From: Nautilus pompilius | Taxonomy: Eukaryota > Mollusca > Cephalopoda > Nautilida > Nautilidae | DNA: 64,000 nt | Reading direction: 5' to 3' | Assembly: GCA_018389105.1 (NCBI GenBank) | Contig: JACATO010000317.1 | Coordinates: forward strand, 2,761,001 to 2,825,000 | Made by a program: the position numbers and the translations under genes | Notes under the pieces: model-generated | What the model saw: only the letters and a program-made list of their open reading frames with translations | What the model was told of the DNA's origin: nothing | The model's database searches: none | In this document: positions 26,521-38,864 of the stretch, in pieces | How positions within the stretch are numbered: position 1 is the stretch's first letter | Layout: every line of letters starts with the position of its first letter

Positions 26521-27305
26521 GTATTCTACATTTTTACCCCACCTGTTATTGCACTATCATTTGGTGACTAAAATATTTACTCTTTAATTCTTTTTTATTT
26601 TCAAAAATATTTATCTGCTTTTTTAGTAAGCTTATTAGCAGATACGCTTTTTAGTATTTGATTTTCAAATTTATCTAAAGATTTTCCAAAATATATGAAC
26701 TAGATAATCTAAAAGCTATGAATTAAATATGCATGAGGAAAGTAATTATACCGCAATCATCTTATCCTATAATCAATTCACATATATTTTAGGTAATAAA
26801 AGTCAGTATCTTAATTATTGCTAATTTTCCAATAATTTTAAAAGTGATTCATTACTAAAAAAGGAGAAAATCTTAAAATGTAACCGCTTATTTATCTTCA
26901 TTTAATTTAATTTGTTTATTTTCTGGTTTATTTTCATAGTAATTTTTTCTGTGAATCCAAGACTATCGAAAGAAATATACATTTGATCATCTTTATATGA
27001 ATCATTTTCATTATTTACGTAATAATTAATAAAAGCTAATAATCTCAGAACGAAATCGGAAGAAACTGAAAAGAAAAAGAATTAGTTGAAAATGTATTCT
27101 CTTGTGGCTCTTAATTTAGACTCATTTTCATATAAAAATGGCTTAAATTTATTGTTGTAAATGTAAAACTAAATTAATACAAAAAACGAAGAACATGTTA
27201 TTAGTATGAATAAATAACAGATTAATATTTAAAAAACGTGACAAATTTGTAAGTAAAATAAAAAGGTTTTTTTTCAGGATTAAAATTTGTTTTCCGGACT
27301 GATAA

Positions 27306-27533
27306 ACATTCAACTTTAAGAAAACTTTCCGGTTTTTCTTACTGGATACAACTAATTTTATAAAACTAAGTCTACAAAATACACCTAAACCCATTAAAGA
27401 ATCTATTACTGAAGTTGACCGAGCGTGCTATAAACATGATATAATATGTAAAGATGGAAATTCTGCAGGTAGTTTTTCTATTAGAATTAGACAAAAAGTT
27501 AATACAGATTTAAATAAGGATCTATATCTTTAA
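27306..27533 (+). pseudogene. Possible phospholipase A2-like viral protein fragment
   Basis: A 75-codon open stretch on the plus strand contains ITEVDRACYKHDIICKDG. The pattern D-x-A-C-x-x-H-D-I resembles the catalytic His-Asp segment of the PLA2-like domains of parvovirus VP1 and of virion proteins in some Polinton/adintovirus genomes. The canonical calcium loop upstream is not convincingly present. The frame ends at a stop at 27531 and begins just after a stop at 27303. Its location among viral genes supports the reading; the short length keeps it tentative. It could instead be an unrelated remnant. Confidence 0.5.
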
Positions 27534-28758
27534 AAAGGATTATAGAGGTCTAGTTAACACTCCATTGAAGTATAAAATAGTTGTTGAAGGTTCCACCAAA
27601 GATCTTACCAGTTGCGATTCAAATAAAAGGTAAATGAAAATAACATAAAAAACACCTGATTTGTACTAGCTGAAGACTCACATAACTACGGTGAAAAAAT
27701 TAATCTAGAAAGCGAATGTTTTTTATTCAATTCATGATATCTACTCGGAAGTTACCTTGTTATAAATGGAACAAATGCTATAAATATACGTTATGTATAA
27801 TAAATTAATTTGTTTGAAATATACATGAAATATCCCTTAAAATAAAACTAGAAAATCTGCAATAGAAACTTTAAAATTTTTGTTTAAACAGCCTAGTAGA
27901 AATACAAAATATGGACTGCTATGAGAAGAAAATTTGTTAAGAAAACTTGAAATTATTTTAAAGGAAATAAATATTTACCATACATATAATGAAGGTTAAG
28001 CAGTTGTAGTTGAGAGATTAAATAAAGTTTAAGAATAATAGGTGGAACATTTTTTAAAGAAAATAATATTAATAATTTGGTAAGCAATTGAGAGACATTA
28101 ATAAATAAGAATATCAACAAAAATGATTTATCAGCACGTATCAAAAGAAGCAAAGTAAAGTAATGAAAAAAGTAGACAAAACGTCAAATTAAAATGAAAG
28201 CAAGAATATGAAACATCAATTATAAAACTAATTATTTAGTACAAATATATGTTATAAAAATTTTGAAAAAGAGTAACTAAAAATTGGACTAATGGAATAT
28301 TTAATGTCTTAAAGGTTAATAGCACTGCTCCTTGGAATCATTAGATGGAGGTATATTAGAATCATCTTTTTTTCTTTTTTTTGGGGGGGGGGAATCATCT
28401 TATGTGCAGGAGTTTCAAAATATTATCCGACCCACTAAAAGTGTTGCACCAAAAATGCTAATGGATTGGAAACTTAAATGTCCATTCGGTAAAGTTGATA
28501 TTTTATCATCTAATAAAAATAACTTATGATCATAAGAGATAACGCAACTTTAGTGAGATTAATTTTTAAATATTTTTGTATTTGTTCTGAATTATATAAA
28601 ATATCGATATAATTATGTGTTTTAATTCTTTTCTTTATAGATTTATTTATTTATTTACAAATCATTTTAAATCAAAATCTACGGCATGCATTTAAGATCT
28701 GCATACACAAAATTTACTTAATTTCTTTTAGCTTATTCATAATGATTTTATTTATATA

Positions 28759-31700
28759 TTATATTTTAGAAGGTGGTATACTAAGCAGAGAAGTCATAGA
28801 GATTGGATCTTTTTCCTTATATGTGTATATATTTTTCGTTTTTATGTTATATTTTAGAGAATCTTTATCTGAAAATAATAGTGTTAAATTATTTTTATAT
28901 TTTGATTTAATAGCAATGAAGTGAAAATCTAATTTTAAATATTTTAAATAATTTAAAATGCACATTCATAAATAAAAAGTTCTGTTTAAAGTTTACAACT
29001 TTATATTTATATGTAATTATTAAGTTTCACCAGTAATAAATATACTGTACTGATATATGGTAGTTTTATAAACATTTGGTATTTTAAATTGCTCTGGGTT
29101 GTGGAAACTTACAACTGTTCGTTTTCTTAAATTTGTAATAGTTTCAGCATAAGAAGAGTTATTAAATAATTTGCAGACTTAGTTCTGATATCTGTATTTA
29201 ACTTAATGTAGGATTTTAACGGAGAAGACTCATTAGAGAGAGATAAAAAGCTGAAAATTTTAATAATAGAAACATAAGTCATTTTATCGTAAAGAGTATT
29301 TACCAATTTTTAATAGTAGTTTTACATCCAAATTTTTATTTTACAACTAATGACCCTGACGAACCGGAGGAAACTTCCTTGTTGATTTTTCTGTCAACTG
29401 GATCGTGCGGACGGGGAGTCGTCACTGGCGACAATGCGATGGTAATCGGCGTAGTCCCAGGGAAACGGAGTCCGTCACCTTCGAAAGATATTTGAAAGAT
29501 ATATATTTTTAATGCGTTAAATGTTGGAGCATTACTCACCGAAGTTTATCTGTTCGAAGTGGTTAACTTATCTCCCAACCTTAAAGGTTACTTGCATCTA
29601 AGTATAAAATGCAATTTTTTTTAGTTGGGTGTTAATTTATATTTGAAACTTTTACACTCTTGGTAATCAAACTGTACAATATTTCTACCGGGTGAGGTCT
29701 GAAACTTTTCTCCACCAATTGTATCTATGCTAAATCCAGTGAATGCTTTATAACATCTGCAGATATTCACGTATTTATGCGAGGTTATGCAATGCGGTAC
29801 GGTATCAAAAATACTCCACCAATCTTATGACTTGTTCTATCATGAATAATATAAAATGAATTAGATTTCATCTTATCTTAATCATCTTTAAACAAGCATT
29901 ACAGGGTACGAAAGGAGCTCGTAAAGAATTGACATGAATCTAATTTGCAATGATTTTGACATTACTAAAGTTTTCAAAGACGTCAGTTTCGGATTCATGG
30001 CATCAGACTCTTCTGTCTGAATATTGCACTTTGGACATAACCTTCGAAATAGTTAAAATCTGAACTTCAGATGTTCTTTTTATCTAATTTGTTACAAAAG
30101 GTGTGTTTTTTTTGTTCTTTGTTCATTCACTAGTAGCAACATCCCCTTCCTTCCAAAAGTTTTACCAGTTGGATACATTAAAGTTTTGGTTTTAGATTTG
30201 CCAGTAACTTATGTGAACTCTTTCCTATAAATCTGAAAAGAAAACAGATATCTAACACACGGACATCTCATTATCACTTTATTAGAGTCTTCTTTAGGCA
30301 GATTTTTCAAAAAATGTACAATGCAATTAGATAAATAACGCTCACTATGCGCGGTGCCTTTGAACTTACCATATAAATGAAAGCGGTTTTTTACTTTTTT
30401 ATTTCTAAAAATATAAATTTATTCGAAGATGTGATAAATTGAGAAACTATTAACTAACGGTGTGTGATCTTCATCTGTATATATTTTTTTCTTTCATTTT
30501 CGAGTATTAAATAAATAATATGTACTTTTTAAAAATATATTTTATAAAGAATTTAGCAATAGTATCTACCTTTTTATGTGTAGATTTTGCAGAATCAGAT
30601 ATTCTATAACAAAAATTTTTACAGAATATGTCTTGTATTTTTCGATTTTAGTATTTCTTACTTGTAGCAAGATACATTCAAAGTCTTCATTAATTACAAG
30701 TAAAAGTTAAAATTTTTCTGCAAAGTTTTTAAATTCTACTTTATTATAAGTTTAAGGCAATCTAGGTATAACTGGGGAATCTTTACAGTACATCTTTTCA
30801 AGTTTTTTTTCTTTGTAATTTAATAGTGAGTAAACAAATTTTTGTTATTTGTGTTTTAATTAGTATAGATACATTTTAAATTAGCGCATAATCTTATTTA
30901 TCTCTTTGTGTAACTAGCAGGAGATCTGTTTTCTCGAATTATTTAAATTTCCAATTCTATGTGGTACAACTTTATTGTCATCTCCATCAAACATACGCAT
31001 TACCTGAAATACTGATGCCTTCAAACATATTTTGTTTACTGAAACAATCAGATGGATTTAGACGCAAAAGTATACAACAAAGAAACAAATTTTTTCCTTC
31101 ATTTGTAAAGTTTATTGCATCATGTCTTTTCTAAAAAGTAGATAATTATGTAAATATTGATAATTTGAGTGAATCATATTTATTTATTTTTAGAACAAGC
31201 TTGACAGTCTTTTCATATTTATCCTTTGTTGATTTGCATGCCACGCTTTCTACACTATAGAGTAAGTTGTTAAAGTGATTTTTAAAAGCATTTGTACTTT
31301 CAGGAGAATACGTATTAATTTCCCTTACATTATTTTCAGTATCCACAAATTCTTATAAATTAAGATGTATAATTATGGTGCTTTCTTAGGTTCAAAAAGA
31401 TTTTCTACTTTTGGTTTTAGATGCTACTAATAAAGCTCTGCATTCTTTAAATTTTGAGTTTTTTGTGTGATCTCTAAATCGAAAACGTAACTAACAAGAT
31501 CAGTGTTTATTACTTTATTTATTTTATTTTATTTTTCTTATAATACTTACGATTACATTTTTGTTTAACTTCATATTAGATTTCTGAAAAAAATAATTTT
31601 GAATTTTTTCATAAGCATAATCAGTTTAAGCGCTGATAGTGATGTCTAGAAACAGGAGATATAGTTCCAGTTGTGTTTATTTATTTAAGAAATATTTGAT

Positions 31701-32059
31701 CCTGCGCCTCTTTAACGGCACCTGTATTTTAATAATTCTATTGTCAGTTTTCATCAAGAATTTCTTAAAAATTGAGGATCAAAAAAACAAAGTTAAAAAT
31801 TTGTGGCTCATTCTTTAAACAATTCTAAAGATAACTTTATACATCTTTTCTTCTGTTTTTTTATTGTTCGGGATATTCTGAAGGCCGATTTGAAAGATAA
31901 GAAAAATTTAATTTTCTTCTTAATTATTTCTTCTAAAAATAGAAAAATTCTCCGATAGATAAAACTCAAGTCCAAATACGGATCTCTGTTGAGCCTCCTA
32001 ATAGTTCCGTCAAATGTTGCAATATATTCAAGTAAATTCCTTTTAAAATGTAAAATCAA
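28759..32059 (-). pseudogene. Decayed protein-primed type B DNA polymerase
   Basis: Two landmarks fit the DNA polymerase of Polintons in the right order on the minus strand. Near 30394-30300 the strand reads RFHLYGKFKGTAHSERYLSN, matching the conserved H-x-x-G-K-[FY]-[RK]-G-x-A-H motif of the exonuclease region. At 28872-28855, inside a 68-codon open frame, it reads LLFSDKDSLKYNIKT, matching palm motif C (normally D-T-D-S; the Thr is Lys here). The 83-codon frame at 32059-31808 lies where the N-terminal part would be expected. The roughly 3.3-kb span suits a protein of about 1100 residues. Between landmarks the frame is heavily broken. An intact relative copies the linear viral genome from a terminal protein primer. 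Confidence 0.72.
29345..29495. other. GC-rich insert inside the viral island
   Basis: About 150 bases of far higher GC content interrupt the AT-rich polymerase region. Both the content and the abrupt edges suggest a later insertion, for example a SINE fragment, into the viral DNA. I could not match it to the SINE copies elsewhere in the window. Confidence 0.4.
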
Positions 32060-32099
32060 TATTTTAATGTTTGACTGATAGTAAATTACAAGGAATCAG

Positions 32100-33350
32100 C
32101 ATTAAGGAAACCTACAATTAAAATTTGTTGTAGTTCGGTTTCCATGGTGAAAGAAGCGAGGTAGAGTACTGAAAAAATTGGCACTTAGCTGGGGAACGTC
32201 TATAAGTGACGTCAGATATGGGGTTCATGGACTATATTTTTTAATACACCAGCGAAGGTAAAACGTTGTTTTAGACTTTTAAATTTAATGTTTGAGGTGG
32301 CGCAGATGATCTATGTTTGAGACGAATGTGAAAAGGGAATGGCGCAGTTGTACATTAATCTGAAGACTTCCTTCACCTCTCTTTAATACACTTGGGTCTT
32401 CTGATTCAGTTGTTGAAATGTAAATATTGAAATTAAGTAGCGTTTATACAGTTTTAAAAATAACTTTTCTGAACAACTTCATTTTTTTTTTACTTTCAGA
32501 CTGCATCGTCTTATATCTGTGTAAAGAACAACAAAGTTGATTGTGTGTTTGCACGCTTGTCCTAGAGTGACACTAAGCCAAAGCAGGTAAGTCCCATTTA
32601 GTAGTGCTTTCCTGGGAACCGCGCTGCATATCCAAGATGATGTCCCGAACGTGAACGTTGCAGTACTTGCAGAGAAAAGCAATTAGTAGAAAGTAGTAGT
32701 GAGGTGAGGAAGAAGCCTGAATTATTAATATAAATCAAGTCGTAAGAAAAAAACATGTGCTTCCGATGTTGCTTGTGGGGACGATATTCTCCTTTCATGA
32801 ACGGAAATTATTACTTTGGTAATTATGCCTAAAAGCCTTAAATCTCCTGCATTACAAATAATTTAGTTCTTTTGGAAAAAGGGCCGCACGCCAAAGCTTT
32901 ACTAGGTTTCCGAGTTATTACTCCCCCGCATCACAATTTGTAATTCAATAACAGAAATACCCTCGTACATCTGGCGTCAACTTTTCGCTTTCTTGCCATC
33001 ATTTTCAGTCTTGCTCTGAGAACCTTATCCCTGCTGCTTAGGTCTTTTTATAAGTATAAAATATACAGTGCATAAAATCTGCACAATAAAACTATTTTAA
33101 TTTTTTCTTAAATTTTCATTTTCATTGTAATGAAAATCATCAGTAAAACGAAACTATATAGATAGAGACTAACGCTATACATACAGTTTATTACGAGTAT
33201 TTTTTTATTCAATTAACAAACAATCGTTTAATGACCTCTTTCTTTATCCTTTCTTAAATGAAATCCAGCAAATGAAAACAATAAAAAACGTATGATGTAT
33301 AGTACGTTTCGAAAATTTCAGTGGCATCACAGTGTTTTCCTTACAAGAAT
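32100..33350. other. Unassigned DNA right of the viral island
   Basis: Base composition becomes more balanced at about 32.1 kb. No domain, transposon end or RNA is recognised. Confidence 0.45.
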
Positions 33351-33359
33351 CTACACAGA

Positions 33360-33575
33360 AATAAGCTCAAACATTGCTACAACCTATGTTAAATATACCA
33401 GTAGAAGCTCAAACACGGCTACAATCTAGAAACTGATTACACTAGTAAGAGTTCAGATTCTCGACCTAATCAAAACTATATCAGTAGGGGCTCGAATACC
33501 ATCACTACCTATATACTCTAAGTTCCACTAACGGATACTGTATCGCTAGACTAATCCACACGAGTAGGTTTAAAT
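33360..33575. repeat. Degenerate minisatellite, unit about 40-44 bp
   Basis: The phrase AGTAGAAGCTCAAACAC and its variants (AGTAAGAGTTCAGATTC, AGTAGGGGCTCGAATAC, AGTAGGTTTAAATCATTC) recurs about every 40 bases, each followed by an ATC/ACTAC-rich segment. I count four to five diverged copies. Confidence 0.55.
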
Positions 33576-33579
33576 CATT

Positions 33580-36055
33580 CCACATAGCTACACGTGAATG
33601 GCTATGCAAAATCTTAGCAAAGGAATTCTCTTTGCTATACTGTCCCCTCGAACAAATGGAATCAAAATTGTTTTAAAAATAACTATTGTTTACATTTTCA
33701 AGAAAAAAGTCTGCAATTTAAGACTAGAGATTTCTACTGAACCATATTATTTTTCAAAATATTTTAAGGCATCTCTTTTGCCTACGTTTATAGTGTCTGT
33801 ACGCCCAGATTAGGAAAGAGTCAGTGATATGCATTGAATAATATACAGACTTAGGCAATAAGCATTTTGCTACAGCTTTTAAATGTGGCCAGGTATTATA
33901 ACAGTGATTACTTAAATTTATTCAGTGGTCATAAATGTTTCTTGCTTGTAGTTTGTTTGTATATTTACCAAATTTAATAATTTTTAGATAATTTTGTTTT
34001 CATGTATCTACAAGGAAAGGGGAGGATGAGTACAGATGCACAGGCGATGCCTGTCATCACCAGATTTTTTATCTTAAAACTTTTCTTTGAAGAAGAAATC
34101 AGTCACGCGAGTCATACTTCGCGATTAGGTGGGGCTGATATTCTAAACGACAAGAAGCCTTTTTTAAATATGTGCACGTTTATCTCAGTATTCGCTGTTT
34201 GGTTTATGTCTCTTTAGCACTACATAATAATTATCAACATATCACCAGTCAGTGCTACCATCCGACTTCCACCAATGCCTTGTTGGTTTATATTTGAAAA
34301 GCGTTTCGTTGTTTGTGCTGGCTCTTCATATAATGAATCTCGCCGTCCACTGATTTCAAACACCCACCCACTAACTTTAAGATATAGAAAATGGAAACTC
34401 AGCGACAAAAACGTATTATATTATTACCTAATTACGCATATTTCTCTCTTTTTATTAGATAAAACACCACGTAAATTTTATTATTGTAAAAATTATTTTT
34501 GTTTTTACTTTATTTTTATTTAAAAATAAAAAAAAAACACTGGTTGTCGTTTAGATTCTTTGGTTTGCTACAAAATCAATTAATTGCAGCCGCCTGATCC
34601 ATCATGGGCATATCTGATTATACTGTATAAGATGTCTTACTGCAATTTAGTGCAGTGTTGCATGTTGTCGTACTTTAAATACTTACAGATAAATAATTAT
34701 GATTATCTATTTAACACTCATCCGAAATAATGTATTATTTTAATTTTATTCAAGAGAATTACAGTGACATGTACTGAAAAACTACAGCATGGTATCGAAA
34801 GTTTTACTTTAAATATAATAGGCTAATTATTGTAAGTTTTAAAAGTTCTATTGGGTATATATATAACGTCCGTCTTATATTCACGAAAATGTTAGAAACA
34901 GCTAATAAAAAGTTTATCTTTTCTGACGAGCATTAAAATTAGATTAATTGTTTAAAGGAAATTTTAGAAAAAAACCAAGACAACACAATTACTTTGTTTA
35001 TCGAATATCAAAGCAACCGTTTGTGGATGCAATTTAGTTTTATTCTTTATTTAAAAAAAAATTATAGTATGCAAATCAACACCCAAAAATGCAATGGCTG
35101 ATGAACGACAGTAGCGGATGTAAGTAGGAAATCAGACATTTGCACAATCTATGCCATTTGGCTCTAAGGTGCATCTGCCAAAAAGTTATTACTGGGCAAA
35201 ACCTTACTGTGAAAATATCATTTCTTTGGGCGAGATTAGCAGACAATACGCTTATTTTGCGAGCTGGATTTTTTATCGTCCAATTTACAGTGTGATTACA
35301 AATAAGGGCTTTTTAACATTGAGTCGATCGGACACTTGTTTCGGAAGTCACGAAAAACGTAATTTTTTCTTGGATTAAAGAAAATTTTTTTACTGTATCA
35401 GCCTAAGGGAGTCAATCAGAATGAGAAGAAAACTTGAGGGCAAAATAATTAATTTAAAAAAAAATAACAATTTGACATTAAAAAAACTACTTTAATTTGT
35501 AAGCCTATGGTGGAAAGAAAGAAGAAATGAATCTAAACAGCATTTTCACAAGGAAAGTAAGTACTGCATTAAGAAAATGGAAAAACTACTAAATATTTGC
35601 GCATCTCGTGAATGTTTACATAAACTGTAATTTTTGTTTTTTTTAATCTAAAGTTTAGTCATTAGCTACATCAAATATCTTTAAGATAAAGTTCACTTTC
35701 TCCTCCGCGTGTGCGTCCGTAATTTTAATTGTAGTTATATACCATTCCTATGCTCACAAAAAACAGTACGTCGCTGCGTAAATTCGATGCTCATCAATTA
35801 ATTAATATTTAAGAGTTCTTAAATAGTTTACACCTTTAATGGCGTGGAGAATTTACTTCATGTTGCATCGCTGGAAAGGTTTAAAAAGGAAGGTAATTCT
35901 AAAAAGTCTGCTAACTATCAACTTTTGCTACCGAGATACAGGATGCAGGCTTTGTTGGAAGCAAGGAAGGCTTAACCCTTGGAAATAATGACAGATTCTT
36001 CCCTTTCGCTTGTCTGTTTGCATTCTATATGGTAATTTATTTTGTTAATCACATT
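33580..36055. other. Unassigned non-coding DNA
   Basis: AT-rich DNA with open frames up to 82 codons that show no domain. Nothing else recognised. Confidence 0.5.
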
Positions 36056-36059
36056 GAGG

Positions 36060-36345
36060 TGAAATCGGTTAAGGTTGAGGCACGGGTTCGTATCCTGATC
36101 GGCACCGACTAAATTTGGCGTAGCTCCCTTGCATGGTTTCTCCTCGTTCTCACTTCACTATCCGACTGCAAAAGATTCCTGAGACCGCTCAGGTTTCCTC
36201 CCACATCTAAAATTGTAAAACTTTAGTAGGGACTTTCCGCGGTAAACATGCGCCTCTCCCTGTAGAACACCACTTGTTTTAAGAAATTGACACCGGGTTT
36301 TTTTCTCTGATTGATCGCTGATAACGGCGCTCGTGATCCGACCGA
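36060..36345 (+). mobile_element. tRNA-derived SINE copy, best preserved of the family
   Basis: A B-box CGGGTTCGTATCCTG (36083-36097) is followed by AAATTTGGCGTAG, GCATGGTTTCTCC and GGTTTCCTCCCACATCTAAA. This arrangement of a tRNA-like head and a TTTCCTCCCACATCT body recurs at 2.5, 40.2, 54.3 and 63.4 kb in this window. Similar body motifs are known in metazoan SINEs. The A box is not clear and the 3' border is approximate. Confidence 0.75.
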
Positions 36346-36489
36346 TAAAAGCAAAATAGTTTATGCAAATCCTATAACGTAAAAATGCTAATTAGAATAA
36401 ATATAGAAATATTTTGAAATCTTCCATTTAAATTATCAGAAATTATGATTTAAAAAATCTATATTTGGTTGCTGTTGTTGTTTTCAGTG

Positions 36490-36523
36490 ATCTCTCTCTC
36501 TCTCTCTGTACTGACGTCATCTC

Positions 36524-36559
<36 letters not shown>

Positions 36560-36577
36560 CCTCTCTCTCTCTCTCTT
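36490..36577. repeat. (CT)n array with one embedded TGACGTCA unit
   Basis: CT dinucleotides are interrupted by CTGTACTGACGTCATCTC. This is exactly the reverse complement of the repeat unit of the large minisatellite at 49.3-50.4 kb, so it represents the single-copy, inverted form of that unit. Confidence 0.95.
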
Positions 36578-36589
36578 TTGGTAATTTTT

Positions 36590-38150
36590 AAATTGTCAGA
36601 CGGATTTTTGTGTTTTCTATGCGTTCATTCATTTATTTATCTATTTTTGTTTCTAAATTATTACTTTCTGTTTAGTTATCTACCTCTTTAGATAAACCGC
36701 TGATTTTTCTAGCTTCAGCGGCGCGAATGTCGTAGGTTAGACTCCACCTTTTGAGGTCAGTGCGCGGAAGTACCTCATCCCCTCCTGTCGGCCACTTATA
36801 CGACTTGCTGAGCACAACCGACCTTCTTCCACATACCCCCCGTGCTGCTGTTTTTGTTAACGTTAAGCCTCGCTTTCTAACGCGAGCTGGTTGGTTTTAT
36901 ACACTTAGCAAAAAGAACTTAATGGTAGAAAGACGTAATGATGCGTTTGACGATCGCCGGACACGAACAAACCCTTTCCTGAGTGTTTGCTCTCGATGCG
37001 TAGCTAATCCAATTTTTTTTATTTAGAAAACAATAAAAAGGAAAAACAGCGACAACTAACAATCGGCTGTAGATTTCTCGCATCAGGTTTCTAGCAAATC
37101 AATAGCTGGGAGGAAAAAATCATGAAAGATGAAACTTGGGAAAACCTTAGATTCTGAATATTTCACGAGACTCTGACAGGCTAAAACAATATTTGAAAAG
37201 TAATTGTTCGGCGATAAACAAACATAAAAAACTATTTACATCTATAAATACACCAGGCCTCTTAAAACTGTAATATTCTTGGAACATAAAGTTATTTTAA
37301 CGATATGTATTATATAACAAATATAATAGAAATATAATGAGATGAATAATGTGGAAGTTTATGTATTTTAAGAAATTGAAAGTTATTACCTATTTGTTTT
37401 TGTTTTTTAATTTTTTTGATAGACGTTTGGTGATAGTTTCCTTTGAAACGAATGACAGATTTTTTTCAGAAAGTTTATCTTTCACATTTATGTAAAGTCT
37501 ATTGCGTGGAACTTCCCATGGGCAGGCCACTGATTATGAGGACGATGATGAGTGCGTGAGTAAAGTCCACGACTCTTCATCTCTCTAGTTCCATTAAGAA
37601 ACCTTGCTAATTCTTCTCAGAATCAACCTTCAATCCGCTATAAAATAAGCGGATTGTACCATCCGACGTTTTTTCCCTTCCTTTTGTAAACTATGTAACG
37701 GTTGAACATCTACCATAAAAAATATTGCATACAGTTGTGACATTCGACAGACGCGATAATAGCAGCTGATGTTGTTGAAAAAATATTAATTGGCAGACCG
37801 GTACTCGAAGCTCTGAGCAGTAAATTGGCAACAGCCCCACACTTCACTGGAATGATTTTATAGACTTTCATCAGTTAGTGCTCATCAATTACAAAATCAG
37901 TAAACCCTTTAGACGTCTGCCTCTGTGCGCAGAAAGGTTTATTACTCGTGCCTGCGTGTGAAAACGATGTTAGAACATTTTTACAGTATTGCATTGACAG
38001 CTTTGTTTATATTTATGGCTAGAAATCAACAAAAAAAACATAAAAACAACAAAGTATATACTGTATACACGAAGAATATATAAGTCTTACGAAAACGCTT
38101 GTCATGAGGCGCACGGTGTGCGGACTCCTCCATTGGTTCCACTCGATGAC
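36590..38150. other. Unassigned DNA
   Basis: The part at 36.7-37.0 kb is GC-richer with a 91-codon frame lacking any recognisable domain. A small hairpin (AATCCGCT arms, 8-base loop) lies at 37632-37655. No gene is supported. Confidence 0.45.
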
Positions 38151-38159
38151 TCGAACCCA

Positions 38160-38680
38160 CGGTCAGGAAGAGCCTCTCGTTGAACAAAGAGCTCGACGCA
38201 AGACAGAAATTGCAGCCGCGATTTTTGGGGTAAATTGGTGGAGCGAGTCTGGAAAAAGCCCGAGCTCACCGTAAACAACGAAGTCCGTGCCTGTCCAGCG
38301 TACGTCTTCAACTCGCTGTTGTGTAGAGGCGAGAAATGGACAATGTTTTCCGGACAGGACAGGTATCTAAGCATATTTCGTCGTTTCCCTCACCGTCTTC
38401 TTAGAATGGCCACTGCTCCGATGTTAGCGATGATCTCGGTTTTCAACCGAAGTTGCCTCACTAAAGTGGCCACGCGCGTCGCTTCGAAGGAATGTCTTCT
38501 ATAGAAAACTTTCAGATACTCCAACATCTCATGGCTGCCCGAGGTTTCGCTTTTAAAACTCTTGTAAGAGGGACGGGACAGCGGTTCAAGTCAACGTCGA
38601 CCAGAGTGGAAGAAGATTTCCCGGAACCGCTCACTCTAGAGGCCGACATTTTCTTGCGGCGTATTGAGGGTACATGAAAA
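38160..38680 (+). pseudogene. Non-LTR retrotransposon reverse transcriptase, C-terminal remnant
   Basis: The plus-strand frame from 38235 reads VWKKPELTVNNEVRACPAYV and then SLLCRGEKWTMFSGQD, followed by a run ending FRRFPHRLLRM. This order is typical of the region just after the reverse transcriptase domain of animal LINE-like elements (the LLYG-ETWT type motif). After frame changes, HGCPRFRFKNSCKRDGTAVQ-like residues near 38533-38600 match the downstream GRP-R-KD-CKRD segment of the same family. Stops and frameshifts show it is inactive; the upstream part is lost. Confidence 0.7.
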
Positions 38681-38864
38681 AAAATAGATATGCTACAGGG
38701 AGCAAAAAAGAAAATGGCGAAGAAAATCATACCACGGCTTTTGTTGTGCGACAAAGCACTGTCTTCAGTGGTGACATCAGGCCACATGAACATCAAAGAA
38801 TCGGCAAAAATATACTGTGCAAAACGTACATTTTTCAAAGACTAACAGATGCCAGCATATATTC

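Larger units (their letters stand above)
20930..32100. mobile_element. AT-rich island holding a decayed Polinton/adintovirus-like viral genome
   Basis: This block is markedly more AT-rich than the flanks. It contains degraded but recognisable genes of a midsize eukaryotic DNA virus of the Polinton/Maverick-adintovirus kind: double jelly-roll major capsid protein, FtsK/HerA-type packaging ATPase, type B DNA polymerase and a possible phospholipase A2-like gene. The polymerase, ATPase and capsid genes are on the minus strand; the PLA2-like frame is on the plus strand between the polymerase and ATPase. All genes have many stops and frameshifts. I saw no integrase, protease or long terminal inverted repeats, and the borders are set by composition. 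Parts at 20.95-24.0 kb and 27.5-28.7 kb are AT-rich and unassigned; they may hold further decayed viral genes. Confidence 0.8.

Noticed and set aside
28742-28924. Plus-strand 60-codon frame as a gene
   Set aside because: It lies opposite the minus-strand polymerase motif C frame and has no recognisable content.
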